Of a DNA stretch of 64,000 nt, positions 1-12,634 are shown piece after piece. Each line of letters begins with the position of its first letter. Within the stretch, counting starts at the first letter, position 1. Where the stretch lies: NCBI GenBank assembly GCA_905178155.1, contig CAJINV010000003.1, positions 8,724,179 to 8,788,178 on the forward strand. Reading direction: 5' to 3'. Made by a program: the position numbers and the translations under genes. This DNA comes from Amoebophrya sp. A120. Taxonomy: Eukaryota > Sar > Dinophyceae > Syndiniales > Amoebophryaceae. The notes under the pieces are model-generated. The model saw only the letters and a program-made list of their open reading frames with translations, was not told where the DNA came from and ran no database searches.

Positions 1-749
1 TCGCTCCCAGAAGTGCGAAAGGCTAGTAATGCGCAGTTTCCTAGATGACCTTTTGTCTACTTCTTGCACCAGAGACCTAGGACCAATTTTTTTGCTCCGG
101 ATTTTAGGCTTGCAGGGCACGACCACAAGCACGACCTCTTAAGTGAATGGCAAGTCGAAAAAATGTTGCTGGGACTTTGTAAAGCGCAGCACATGCACAT
201 CTTTGTTACTCTGGATTGCAAATTTGTCTTTGTGCTGCTGGTATGTCCAAAATGTGGAGTGTTTCAACTGAAAAATTTTCATCTGGCATCGCAAGCACTT
301 CCGCTTTCTTGCGTTGAGGTAGGCGCACTTTTCGACATGATAAAACACTCCTCAACAGCACTAAGCAGGTCATAGTCATAAAGTGTGCAGAAGCACGTGC
401 AGCTTGTTGCAGGAGAGAGCTTACTACATCAAAATCAACTGTAGGTGTCGCCGTAGACGTAGTGCTTGTGGTCCTTGTTTTCTGTAGAGTTGCGGCAGGT
501 TAATGTAGTGGCAAGACTCGCACGTTGTTGTCATGTCAGGAAAAGTCAAAGCGTCGCGCTCGCGCCATGCATACATGTACTATGCCGACCTTTTTACCTA
601 GAAAAGAAAAGACAAAGAGTAGATGCATTGTAGCGTCCGTCTCTAATCGCGAACGCGGCGACCATGAACAAATGACGGCGGGCATTTTTTTCCTGTGGCA
701 GCGAAAAGCGTCGTGGTCGAAAGTGTTTTCATCACCATAGGCCAGAAAC

Positions 750-1911
750 ATGACTCAGCAGCGGAAGAATCGTGGTTCCCGCGTGCCCTCCGATGACCGG
801 CACGTCACACGAATTCACGTCGACTTTCAGTTTCTCTGCGACGAAAGTGTTGGCCCGAGTGACATCCAGAGTTGTCACGCCGAAAAGTCGCCGCTTATCG
901 TAACAGCCTGTGATGTTGTAGTTGCAGCATATTTCAATATGCTCTGCGGAGGACCAAGATGAACAGGATAACTTTATACGAAAAATCGAAGCAATGCCAC
1001 GAGTGTGGGCTTTCAATCAACGTCCTGTGGTGTATCGTCTATCGTGCGGCTTTCTGATTTACAAGCAGGCTGCTAAAGTTCATAGATGACAATCATACGC
1101 AGGCACCGATCTTAGAAACAAATGCAACACTACGCCGAGCATCGATTCTGAGAAGTACGAAAAATCTTGGAACCTGCGCTAGCGCTAGCGTCGCGCTTTA
1201 TAAATATCACTGCTGTACTAGTTGCCTATTCTTCCAACTTTCACTTTTTGTATTCGGCGAAGGCAGCGACTTATTTATGAAACAGTGAAGGAGTCGTGCA
1301 AAAATTCAGAAATTATCAAATGATATAAGGCTTACGACGTACCGTGTTTCGCAAGAACCGCTTTCCAGATCGGCACCATGGAGTTCACGGGATTTGAGAT
1401 GACACAGAACATTGCGCTCGGACAGTTTTTTGCGCAGGCGGTGGCAATATATCGCGGAAAAAAAATAAAGCGTAGCAAAAATACAAACAAAATGGTGAAG
1501 AAGATCATGCGTGGCAAAGGCAAACGCATATGAATGCCTTGCCCCCGACATGATTACATAAGACAACCACAATAAATGCTACGCGCTAGTTTTTTTTCAT
1601 TCTGATACGAGATCCGCGTTGATGCCAGCGTTTATCTTGAACAAATCGTCCCGGGTCATTCCGGGCTTCCGCGGTACCCCAGCAGGCACGACCACAACAT
1701 CTGCGCCCCGCAAGGCAGCGTCAAGCTCTCCCTTTTTGTAGCCACCGACAACTTGACATGGAGTGGAAATGTGACTGATATCCACCGCGACTCCTGCTAC
1801 CACCGGCGCCACGTCGTAGAGGCTAAGCTCGTCGATGTTTGGATCCTGCTTCAGCAGCAGAGCTAGCGGCTGCCCGATCCCACCCGCGGCACCGCACACC
1901 ATTGCATCCAT
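750..1911 (-). CDS. MDH: Malate dehydrogenase, partial (C-terminus beyond left edge)
   Basis: NAD-dependent oxidation of malate to oxaloacetate. Three exons are visible: 1911-1608, 1444-1343 and 907-750. They give, in order, the NAD-binding GAAGGIGQP motif, the substrate loop RKPGMTRDD, the NPVNS motif, GVTTLD and the catalytic-histidine motif GGHAG, all family landmarks. The last intron is ordinary (donor GTACGT at 1342, acceptor CAG at 908). The first, 1450-1607, has TAT/ATA ends and no GT-AG; dropping it with a 5-base repeat keeps the frame (reads [13 protein letters not shown]). A donor follows position 750, so the remaining exons (about a third of the protein) lie left of the window; I found no trace of them in 1-740. 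1911 is the first in-frame ATG just before the NAD motif, but an upstream exon is possible since family members usually have several residues more there. Organelle targeting cannot be judged. Confidence 0.9.
1450..1607 (-). mobile_element. Introner-like intron in malate dehydrogenase
   Basis: Sense ends are TATCAGAATG at 1607 and GCGATA at 1450. The two ends form an imperfect inverted repeat with shared A-run and GCGTAGC. Flanking 5-mers TCTCG and TATTG agree at 3 of 5 positions, so this looks like an old insertion. No AG acceptor exists near the 3' end. Removing the element and one flank restores the MDH frame. Confidence 0.7.
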
Positions 1912-2049
1912 GCAAAAAAATGATCCCGGACAGTTGGAAAAGCAAAAATAAAACTCCCCCGCCCTAGTATCGCTTTCCTTTTTACTCATTTTTTTTTTTT
2001 TTACAAGGGCATTCCCTGCATAAGCATACATCACTTTCGTACTTTGTGT

Positions 2050-4850
2050 TGATGTTCAATCATTTTATTGTCTCAGTGTCAGTTTCTGCACAACTACATC
2101 AAAATATAATATTTTGTATGTTGGCAGCAACTTTTCATCTTCCGGCTGGGATTTAGTCGTTGTTCGGATAAACAGCTTTGACTTTCTTCCCACCGTTCCC
2201 ATTACCGCCGGGCGCCCACGTGGTAGACGTCGGATATCAGATGCAAATGCATTGTCGCCACAACGAACTTCATTGCAGAGCGGAATGAATGCGTATTGGA
2301 CACGACTATATGCTTTTGAAATACACCTCCACCTCCTTCTGGCGCTGCCTACATACGAAATTCGAAACATCGATTTTCATGTCAGAAGCTGTGCAGATAC
2401 AACAAAGAGCTGCGGCTACCGCGGATGTTCATTCATTAGCCTAGAGGGACGATCAACCAATCCTAATGCAACAATATCAGGAGGAGGTGGGAGATAAGCA
2501 GGACATAGTCATGCAAATGAGACACGCCCCGCCTGCTTCCTCTAGGTGCTAGAACATGATGCTTCATGCCAACAAATAATTGGTTCGTGAATCTCAGGAG
2601 CACGCTGATAGTACAATATTTCGTCGCACCGTGAATGAAAAGTGCTGTAATTTTTACGTGGCGAGGCCGCGAATTTCTTGCGATTGATATCGAGGATCCA
2701 CCACCGACGACATGACCCGCCACCGCGTTAAGGCGCTTCATCTCTTTCGTGTAAAAAGCCTCAGGAGCTCTATGTAAAATTATAAGAAGATCTCGAACGA
2801 AGGAGCGCAGCTGCTCAGAAGTAGAAGTACTACTTGCTACCTGCGTGTGCCTTACTTTTTTGCTTGGTTCGAAATGAATTGCCGACCTAGTAGCTGATCT
2901 CGGCACAGCAACTATGAAATATGGGAATTCGAGCGAAGAAACGAAAAGAGAACTCAGCTTGATAGTTTTCGTATGAGTCTCAATATCCTCTATTTACTGC
3001 AGCTACAGTTAAAAACGAAATAGTTACCGCGGACTTCTCATATGCGGAATACGAAGACAGAGGGGTGAAAGTCTCCTGCTGTGCCGGTCGTGACATGTCA
3101 TATTATCTTGTACCGAGAACACCGAGCTGTAAAAATTATAGCTATAAATCCATATCGTATAAATCGCAGCAATCCGCTTTGAGCTGCAGCGCATGCCAAA
3201 CATGTAGTAAGCAGTTGTAGCGCTAGCACTTACAACAGTTCCCAGAATCTGTGACGGAAGATCCCGCAGCGTCCAGGTGGACTGGAGATGTTCACCGACA
3301 CCTAAAATACACGCAACTCTGCTGGCAATCACCCGCGGCATAACACTCCACCGACAGAAAGTGCGGTCCTCCCGATCGAAAGAATATTCTATACGGAACG
3401 ACCTTGGGATCGGGATGGAGTACGTTTGCTAATTATTGAATTTCCTATGTAGATGTACTATTTCTTGTTCTTTTATTTCTTGTTCTTGGCACTTTTGTCT
3501 GTTGCGAAAAAAAATCGCAGGTAACCGACATTATTGGAGCTAAGCAACAGACGACATGAGCACGTTCTCCTGTTCGGTTATTTATATTTCTTATCCGACT
3601 CTTTCTCTTTGTTCAAAAGATGTCTGGGCATCAAAAACGACGACCATTTTGAGCAGATGACCGAGCAAAAAATAACTACTGCAGAACATATACGATGAAT
3701 AAAGTCTGAAGATAACCGATAGCTGCCAGTTGGCCTCTCTGCACGTCGTAAAAAAAGGTATTGCCAAGAAGTAGAACGCGATATAGTAATCTATCTCCCG
3801 AGGGTATACACCTGCTGCCCATGTTGCATTCAGCACAAAAAGCGACATGCTCTGGTGCGCATGGCAATGGCTACCCGCGACTGCTCCACCAATACGTGCA
3901 GATACAAATTCCTAGTGGTGCTGTCCTCTTCTTGTACACTGCTGGGGGTGGGCAGTCATTCTCAATCCTGCTGGTGGCAACATCTGCATCTAGTTGATCT
4001 ACTTACAACTACTTCGGCACTGTTTTTCGCAGCACCGCACGCTTCTGAGCGCTGATCTGTATCATACATTCTTTTTGGTCTTAAGGTTACTTTTCACGGA
4101 AATCCATGTGGCACGGTCTGCCTCGCATGCGCTTGTTCTGAGTCTGCGAATCATCGCCAGCATCACTGGGCCAGGATCCTCCTTCGGCTGCTGTGTGCTA
4201 TTCCGTCCTCCAGCTCACAGCCACGACGCGCGCACTCCTCAGCCTGACGTGCGCAAATTGGGGGCAATTTGTCTCTTCTAGGAATTTACTTCAAATATTT
4301 TTTCTGTCTTCCACCCTAAAGCGCCACCAGCACTGCGTACAGGACCTTGAGTACTTAGATTCGTGAAAAATGTGGAGCGGAAGCGAGGCTCGTCTAGACC
4401 GGATCTACATCTGAGTACATGCGGGGGCGCTGCTCGTACAAAAACTATTAAATGCAGTGGTTTGTACAAGTAAAAAGCTGCGCACTTCTTGGGTCATAGC
4501 GATAGAAGATTTACATTTGTATACATTCTATTTGGATGGTGAGGTAATGCTAGCGCTCTAGGATGTCAAGGAGATGAAGAATGAATAGACTGTCGCTCTC
4601 CTAGTCCTACTTGCAGACACACATAATAAATAAAGTACTGCTCCAGTCGTGTGTATCTTTTTGCATAGTTCCGATACATGCACAACTTTCCTACTGTGCT
4701 GTGCACCTCCTTGCTACTTTTTCTTTTGGTATGCTCGCTACACTCTTGCTTGACGTTTGCTGGTGACTTCTTGTTTACTTTCTTTGTTACATTTGCATTT
4801 TTTTATTTTTTGATAGAGTTTCTAATAGGTTGATGTATCCAGTCGATTCA
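2050..4850. other. No convincing gene
   Basis: Open frames here are short, overlap on both strands and carry no motif I recognise. It may hold upstream exons of malate dehydrogenase or the 3' flank of the gene ending at 4903. AT-rich with a T-run near 1990-2001. Confidence 0.4.
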
Positions 4851-4902
4851 TTCAGTTACGGTGGTGCTGGCTCGTAGTTCCCGCTACCAGCACACGCAGC
4901 AA

Positions 4903-7900
4903 CTAGACACTCTCATGTTCCTCGTCGTCCCACCGAGCCGATGCTGCTAAGGATGCGGCTACCGGTGAGGGAGTCTCGGCTAGAGTCGTACCAAAGAGTC
5001 CGGATATCATGCTTCCCACGGCACTTGACAGATGATCCCATTGGGCTGACCTCTCGCTGTTCATTTTCTGGTTCGTCCGTTTCTGATTCTTCTTTTTCTC
5101 CATGCCACAACTATGGGCGCCGGTCAACGTCGGCAATGGTTTCTGCATCGAAGCAATTGCCTCGGACTCGGAGTGGAAGGCGGTGTCAACAGGAGCGACA
5201 GTTTTGCTTATGTCGACGACGTCACTTGTTTGGTTCACTTGATGTTTTCGACTTCCCATCAAATGAGAAGAGGAGCTGCAAACAGCTTTGCTTCCAGGTC
5301 CGCCGGTGCTCTGGCTGGACTTATTGCTAATCTGGTCGTACTGGTGTTGCGCAGTAGTTGTGCTACTAGCGTTCCGAAGATACAGACTTGCGAGTTTATG
5401 TTCGGTGGCCGTTGTAATAGCTGTTGTGGACGATAGTAATTTATCATTCGAATTCGTGTAAGGATCCACGACCGCCCCGCCCAACTTGTTTTCCAACCGT
5501 GCTTGATCTTGTTTTTCGTCAGTATGAAGAGCATTTTCATCATCCTCGTAGAAGCTTCTATACCCATCGTCCGCGTTGTACTTTGCGTGTCGAGTGTCAG
5601 GGGGCACGGTGCTTCTGTAGTGGTGGTAGTAGCTACCGTAGTCGTACTCCTCTTGGAGGTAGTAGCTTCCGTAGTCGTTGTACTCTTCTTTGTGATAGTC
5701 TGGGTTGTAATTTTGGGAGCTCTCCTCTTTGTGATAATATGCGTGCAACTTATCGCGAGAGGAGTCGCTGGAGGAAGCTTGTGCAGTAGAGCAGTCATTG
5801 TAAAAACCGGCCACGTCCTCGTGCTGGTGGTTTATTGCGTCGTTCCAGTAGAAATATTGCTCCTCGTCCTCGTAAGAGTACCAGTACGGCTCCTCCTGTG
5901 CAGGTGCCTCATTCAACGTCACTGAGTGCTGCAGAGCATTTAGATTTTGACTTTCACCGTGGTACACCAGGAATGCACTACCATCATCGACGCCGGGGGT
6001 CAGCTTGTTCGAGTGATCTCGTACTTCTTGTCGTCGAGCGACACCAACTCCAACATCACATCGGGCAGCACGCAGTACATCACTTGCGGCTGTCGTAGTT
6101 GTTTCGGTTTCCCCGGTAGAAGTTGGTATTTCTTCTTCTTGTAGTTGTGCTTCTTGATCTTGGGGACATGTTGTTGACTTGCCACCATTCTCTTGCATCA
6201 TCGCGGCTAGGTCGTTCGTCAGCCCTTCCATGGAACACGACAAAGCATGCATGGACCGCACGAACTCAACCCGATCATCATCGACAGTCTGCTGCTCGAG
6301 GATGATATTGATCTTCTCAGCCTCGTTTTCAGGAAGGTGGTCCTGAGCACACCGATTGTCCACTTCTCCAGGCAGGTCTTCGCCTTGTCCTTGTTCTGCA
6401 GTGGGTCTTTCGCGTTCTTTTAGCTCAGCCAGTTCGTTTCCTTGTTCTTCGTCGGGCATTCCGGTTATTCTGCTGTCATGCGGTAGCTGTGCCACTTCGA
6501 CTTCCCCACCGCGCTGCACCTTCACTCCGCCCGCCTCACCGTCTGGGTCGGCCGCAGCTGCTCCTGCAGCTGCACCTCCGGCAGGTATAATTTTATATCT
6601 GTCGATACTCACAGCCAGATCTTCACCTTCATGGGACTCAGCGCCCTTGCTTGGCTCAGATGACGACGCAGAGTGTCTGGCGGAGGCGGATCCGACCACA
6701 CCAGCGGCACTGCTTTGTGACGTCGACATGGTGAGGAGAACCCGATCTGTTTCATCTTCGCGCTCGCTTCCGCCTGTGGAGCACGTTGCGGAGAAGCAGG
6801 TGGCCCTTGATGTCCGATGGCCCGCCGGTCCAATTTCATCGGCACAATTATCCTCCTCGGGGTGCAGCAGCTCGGGCTGCGTGATAGGGAGATGTTGCGA
6901 GGACTGCGACTGCGCCAACACGACGGCACCTGACGACGGACTTCTAGTCGACGAAGAGGAGCAGGCCAACTTCGACGCACACCACATCATTTGTTCCTCC
7001 AGGGCCGCTAGCTGCTGTTCCAGTTGTTCCGTGCAACTACTGCTCGCACTGTCGTTCATGATCAGCGAACTGCTTATTTGCGCATCCCTCTCCGCCGCGC
7101 GTGGTTGCAGCTCAGGAGGTGGCGGGCAACTCTTTTCCTCTGCAAATAATGCAGAGGAGGAACAAGAGGACGTGGCGCTGGCGTCATCTACCTCTGCTCC
7201 TGCTTCAGAAAGAACATTCACAACTGCGGCTCTTCTACCTACGACACTGTCTGCTGGATCATGAACATGATCTTCTCCTTCAGCTCTTACCTCACGGGCT
7301 GTGCTGTCTCTAGCACTGGTGAACTTGGCGCCGGAAAACAACTTCTGAAACCCTTCTGCCAACGGTGCAGCCTTTAACTGGTGCTCCATCTGGTCGACTA
7401 CATCTGCACCTCTGCTCGCTGGCGGTGCTGCCGTCCTCGAGGATTGCACGAGCACTGGTTCTGACATTTTTGCGTGGTCCTCACGATGCTTATGAGGAGC
7501 CAAGCCCTCAGTGGTCGACGACGGCGTCGTCAGCATCCGCTTCTTGTCATCTTCGTCAACGACTACACCGCCTGTCGTAGTTCTGCTGCGCAGCTGGACT
7601 GGCTGAAGGTCGCGCACTCCTGCTTGTCGGGTAGTTGCGGTCTCGAGTTCGGGCTCTCTCTCTGCGGTCGCGGATTCTGTATTGGACAGTTGAAAATTTT
7701 TTGTGCAAGTAGAATCAGTGTCCTCGTCGTCGCGTCCGTCTTCAACATTATTTCCCGCACCACGAGAAACGACCGGGTCCAACATTACATCAGGGTCGGG
7801 GTCCTGCGTTGCGTTACTCGTCTGTGGTCGCACCGCTCCAGCCGACGTAGGACCTCTTTCGTTTTTCAGGCGAGACTCTATTGCGCCGCCAAGTCGTGGC

Positions 7901-10900
7901 GTGAGCAGCCGTGCAGCCTTCTCCTCCTCCAGTGCTTGGACCTGTGCGGCCAGATCCGACAATGCGCTCTCGGCCTCCCGAAGCAAAGCGTCTTTTTGCT
8001 CGCCGCTCCTCTGCATCTCCGACAACTCTAGCGTGTGCCGCCGGATCTCCCGTTCGGCGGAGGCAACCGTCTCCGCGTGCTGGCGCGCGAGCTCAGCGGC
8101 TTCACACTGCAACGATTCACGCTCGAGCGCCCACCGCTGCTCCTCTTCAGCCGAGCTGTCGCGCAGGGCCTGGAGCTGCGCTACGTGGCTCCTCTCGCGG
8201 CTGTCCAACTGGGCCAAAGCCACACCCAACTCCTGTGCCTGGAGCCGCCGGTCGCCCTCTTCGGCAACCAGCTTCGCCTTAACGGCCTCAAGCTCCTCCG
8301 TCGCCTGCGCTAGCAGTACTTTGTGCGACACGACCACGGCTTCGCAGGCTTCTGTGCCGGCGCGCCGTCCGTCCTCGGTGGCTTGTTCGATGCGCCGCTC
8401 ACACTCAGCGAGCATTCGGTCAAGCTCCTGTCGCGTACTTGCGTTCTCCTCGCGGAGACGCTGCGTCTCGGCATCAACAGTGGCCGTGTGATGTTTCGAC
8501 GGTCTCACAGCATGTTTATTGCTTTCACCTCTTGACGAGGAGCGACGCCCCTCTTGGCGCGTGATTTCGCCTCTGGCCTGTTTGTCGACCTCGTCCTCGT
8601 GCTGATCGTCGCTGCAGCAGGGTAGAAGATCTAGCCCACTCAACGCTGGAAGTTGTTTCTCTTCTTTCGTACAACTTGTAATTTGGTCAGGGTCCCCTTC
8701 ACCTTCTGCGACACCAACAGGTGGAACAGCTATTCCTATTGCTCCCGAACAAACTTTTCCCCGTGATCCTTGCAGTTTGGCCCCTCGGTCGTGGTCACCT
8801 CTCGTCTCGCTGAAGCGATGGCGAAGCAGCGTCGCCAGCTGCTGCTGTGTTTCCGCCTCGCGGAGCTGACTTTCAAACACCTTCGCCGCCAGTTCGGTGC
8901 TACGGGTCTCTGCTTTCCTGGCGGCGTCCTCCAATTCGCGGATCACGGACACAGCCTCCGTCAACTGGCTTTCTGCCTGCGCCTTGAAAGCGTCCACGAG
9001 GTCGGCCAAGAGGCGCCTGCGTTCCTCCTTCAATGTGCATATTTGATCTTCCGTTCTTTGCAGGCGGTTCTGGTGTCGCCGCACAAACGTCAGCTCCTCA
9101 TCCTCCAATTGTCCGCAATACTGCAACTGCTGAGGCGCTGCAAGACCGGAAACTACAGACTCTGTTTGTTCTTCAAGTTCATGTTCTACTGGCAGCTCCT
9201 GCTCCCACCGCTCCTGCAGCCACCGCTCAACAGCTGCAGACCTGGCACCATCCTGATCTTTTTCTTCGCTGCAAAAATCCATTGGGGCGGCTTCTTTTAC
9301 GTTGTACAAGGCCTTGGCAGAAATGTGCAAGTCGAAGCTTGCTTCTAGTCGTCCCTGACCTTCTGCTACTCGTCGAGCAGCTGCAGCAGGTAGGCAGTCG
9401 TGTGAAGATACAGCAGCAGTGTCTTCACGTTCACAGCTGATGGTGGTGGCGGTGCTCGCGGGTGGTGCAGTCAATTCGTCCGCTGCGGATGAGGCTTCAA
9501 GACACAGAATCTGGCGGAGCCGATTAACTTCGTTCTGCAGATCTCGCATTTCGGATTCGCGGCTGCACAAATAAATCATACGAGTGCAACTGGGATTTTT
9601 CTGAAAGGGAAGGCGAACCAGATCTCCTGTCGTGGCAATTGACGCGCCATCTCCGGCTGAAGTAGAGGACTTCGGCTGCAAGTGGAAACTACGGTCACGC
9701 CCTCCCAAACCCGCGCTACTGCTGACCTCCGCCAGCACAGGTTCATCTTTCACAACAGATGAATTGCATTCCGTTTCCTCGTCAGTAGGATGTACGGCCG
9801 CCAAAGAAGACGTCGACGCCGATGTGCTCCCGTTGGCGGCCACATCGTGATCACAATCCCTCGGTTCGTGCAAAGCTGGCGCGGTCCACCTGCACGGAGA
9901 CTCAGAAGACGCACCGCCGTCAACTGCCGCTAAGCCGTTGGAGTTGCGCCGGCAGTGCAAATCGAACAACTCACACTCAAGTGTTTCATGGTACTCTTCG
10001 GCGTTCTGCAGGTTGTGACGAAGGGCGCGATTCTCCTGGTTCAGTTCGTGAAATAGATTCTGCAGACCCGCAAAAACATGCGCCCAGCTGGCGTCCAGCT
10101 CTTCGGGTGCTGCTCCCGGGGAGTCTGCCGCAGATGCAGATGGTGCTTTTTTTCCGCTAAAAGAACGCACCTGCTCCCATAACTTCTGCAGCTGCAACCC
10201 AAGACGGTCAAACTCCTCAATGCAGGAGGCTCTGGTGGCCACTGATACTGGTGGTGGAACTATGTCGCTCACTTCTCTTTTTCTCGGTGCGGCTATTGGT
10301 GATCGAGGTACAGCTGATTGTGATCCTGGTGCCTGCAAAATTCAAATGGATTCATGGTTGGAAAAATTATCATTGAAGATTGAAAAAAATATTCAAAAAG
10401 CCTCGTATACAACAACTCCGGACTGCTGGCGCCAGGGCATCCCAATTCAAGGCACCAGAACGCAAGAAATTCGGAAACGATCAAAGCGAACGGCCTTCAA
10501 AAAATTAAAATGATGCCTCTCAGGCACAATCAATGCCCTGCAGCTTGAGGAGTCCGAAAGAATGACGGCCTCCGGCCCGGCCTCCGCCACGAGCCGAGAC
10601 AAGCCCGGCCTTGGAAAAATCTTAAAAGTCGACCTGAGGCAGCCATCGTCGATCATGTCGCTCGGTTGATGGCAGAGGATCCCTGAGTGACGGCGCGAGA
10701 GAAGCAAGGCAAAGAAAGGACAATTGTTGATGTGCGCGCTCGCGGTCGCGCTCATCCAGAAACAGAATAAATTAAATATCCCTGCAGACACGTCCTTTAG
10801 TTTGCCGGACATGCGTGACTCTGAGAGCGTCGCGGCTGCTGCAGTCAGTATCACTTACACCTTTCTCACTGCACCATCGTGCTGCGTAATGCTATACACG

Positions 10901-11708
10901 ATGGCTCGCTCTGCCTTTAGGCCTAGTCTTAGACATCAGAGTTAATCGTTATCGTTGCCATGGCGTCATCATAAGTCGAATTATTTTATATTTTCATGAG
11001 TTGACCTTGACATTCATGATCTTGATCTTGTGTATAGGCTTGTTTCTAGATTTGATTTCACTTACGGATTCCATTCGCAGGTTATTTGCGTGCCAACACG
11101 AAATACGACTTCAGAAGGAGGTGGCAGCTCGAGCTAAACTTATGTGTTCGTTGTACCTGATCCTGTTGCTCGTCTTGTTCGGACGTGGCACCATACTTCC
11201 GGCCTTCGCTCGTCGGCGGCTGGACGATATTTTCCGCATCTTGTATTTCAATTTGTCCTCCGACGATATCATTGCCTTTTGCAGCCTCATCCACATCCTC
11301 CCGTGTATCCGTGCTCTTGCGCACCACTGCAGCACGTCTTCCACTGATCATCCTCCCCTCATGCGTTGCACGTATACGAGCTACTTTTTCTTTCAGAAAG
11401 GTTTCAAAAGCCATCCTCTCATGCTCAAGCTGACAATTGAAAGCCATTCGTTGGGAAGCCAACTCCTGTTCGTGCTGCTTCAAGGTGATAACCGTGCCAA
11501 AATCCTTGGGCGCAGAAGAAGTGGAGTGCGCCTCTGAAGATGATGTTGGTGACACATCACACTTGCTTGCTTGGCCTAGATACGAGCTTCCTCCCCCATG
11601 CGACTCATGGTCCGCGTGCGCGTCATCAACAAGCGACGAGGCGGCTACGGCTTTCTCGTTCTTCGAATCAGTAACCAAACGCAAGCGTGGCATCATGATG
11701 CTCATCAT
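4903..11708 (-). CDS. Large coiled-coil, Tyr-rich-repeat protein (about 1993 residues)
   Basis: Two exons are proposed: 11708-11157 starting at an ATG, and 10332-4903. The long exon has no ATG near its start and is preceded by a TTTTGCAG acceptor; the short exon has a CAG|GTACAA donor in the same phase, so I join them across an 824-base intron. The protein is dominated by Glu/Gln/Arg-rich heptads (coiled coil) over roughly residues 200-1100, then Ser/Thr/acidic low-complexity sequence. Around residues 1690-1770 there is a tandem Tyr/His-rich stretch built on units like YHKEE and DYGSYY. The C-terminus is a short hydrophobic SMISGLFG segment followed by acidic residues. No enzyme motif seen; a structural or scaffold role is a guess. 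The two exons could belong to separate genes. Confidence 0.7.
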
Positions 11709-11709
11709 T

Positions 11710-12630
11710 TTTTCTTGATTTTCTCACGTATCGCTTCGTCTCGATTCTTTGCGTTTTTTTTTCTTATCAAAGCGCAAACCATCTGGCTGCAACCGACATA
11801 GACCTGAAAACGCGCCTGGAAAAGCATAAACGATAACGCGTAAAAATACTGTCACGCGTGCAAATACCACAGAGTGAAAGTTTGTCCATCTTTTTCGAAA
11901 ATTATTTCTTTTTCTTACATGAAAAGCCTTATACTTTTTTCAAACCAGTCCAGACGAAATACAAGCGAAAAATACGAACTACGACTACCTACAACGACAC
12001 TCATGAGTCTGTTTCTTCAATCTTTGCGTCTGCCCCATCGGATGACTGCAATACAACAACGAATAACGATTACTTTCACGATGACATCGAAGGGTATTCC
12101 ACGATTTCACGACAACTACTTCATTGATTCGTCGTCCAAGACGATGAAATACAAGCCAGATCATCTCTACTCGTCAAAGCTGAAAGGTCTGGTCGTTCTC
12201 TATGAAAGGATAAGAATTAGCATTCGACGATGAAATGCAATATTTGCCGAAAACACACGATCAAACAAACACAAAACCTACCATCCACATGCTATACTTG
12301 CTGCAATATTCCAGCAGAGAGCCTACTTTTGAAGATGGGTTCGTGTTGTTTTTCTTTTCGATTTTTTGCTCGAGTGATTGCTTTCTGTCGATACATGAGA
12401 ATGCAGTCGGCGCGGGCGCGTCAGACTCATTTACACGGCAGGAGCGGGAGAACGATCACATCAACTCTCGTGATTATGATTAATCCAATTCATTTCCTCG
12501 TCGTGGTTAGTCCACCAAAGCCGCATTTTCAGATACTACGGCTGGGGAGGGTGTTTGTGCTTGATGACTTTCCCTTTGCCTTTGCAATTCAAACGGAAGC
12601 TGAAGTTGTTGTGTTCAAGCAAATTAGAGT
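11710..12630. other. Intergenic, no gene seen
   Basis: AT-rich, short overlapping frames only, none with family resemblance or paired splice signals. Lies between the start of the coiled-coil gene and the stop of the 936-residue gene. Confidence 0.4.
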
Positions 12631-12634
12631 TGCA

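Noticed and set aside
1-740. Malate dehydrogenase as truncated pseudogene
   Set aside because: A donor follows the last visible exon at the window edge, so missing exons are most simply outside the window.
6356-8491. Long plus-strand frames
   Set aside because: They are antisense shadows of the coiled-coil gene, Ser/Ala/Arg-rich as expected from reversed Glu/Gln codons.
4903-10338. Start of the long frame at 10338
   Set aside because: That codon is TTG directly after an in-frame TGA; a TTTTGCAG acceptor there indicates an exon boundary rather than initiation.
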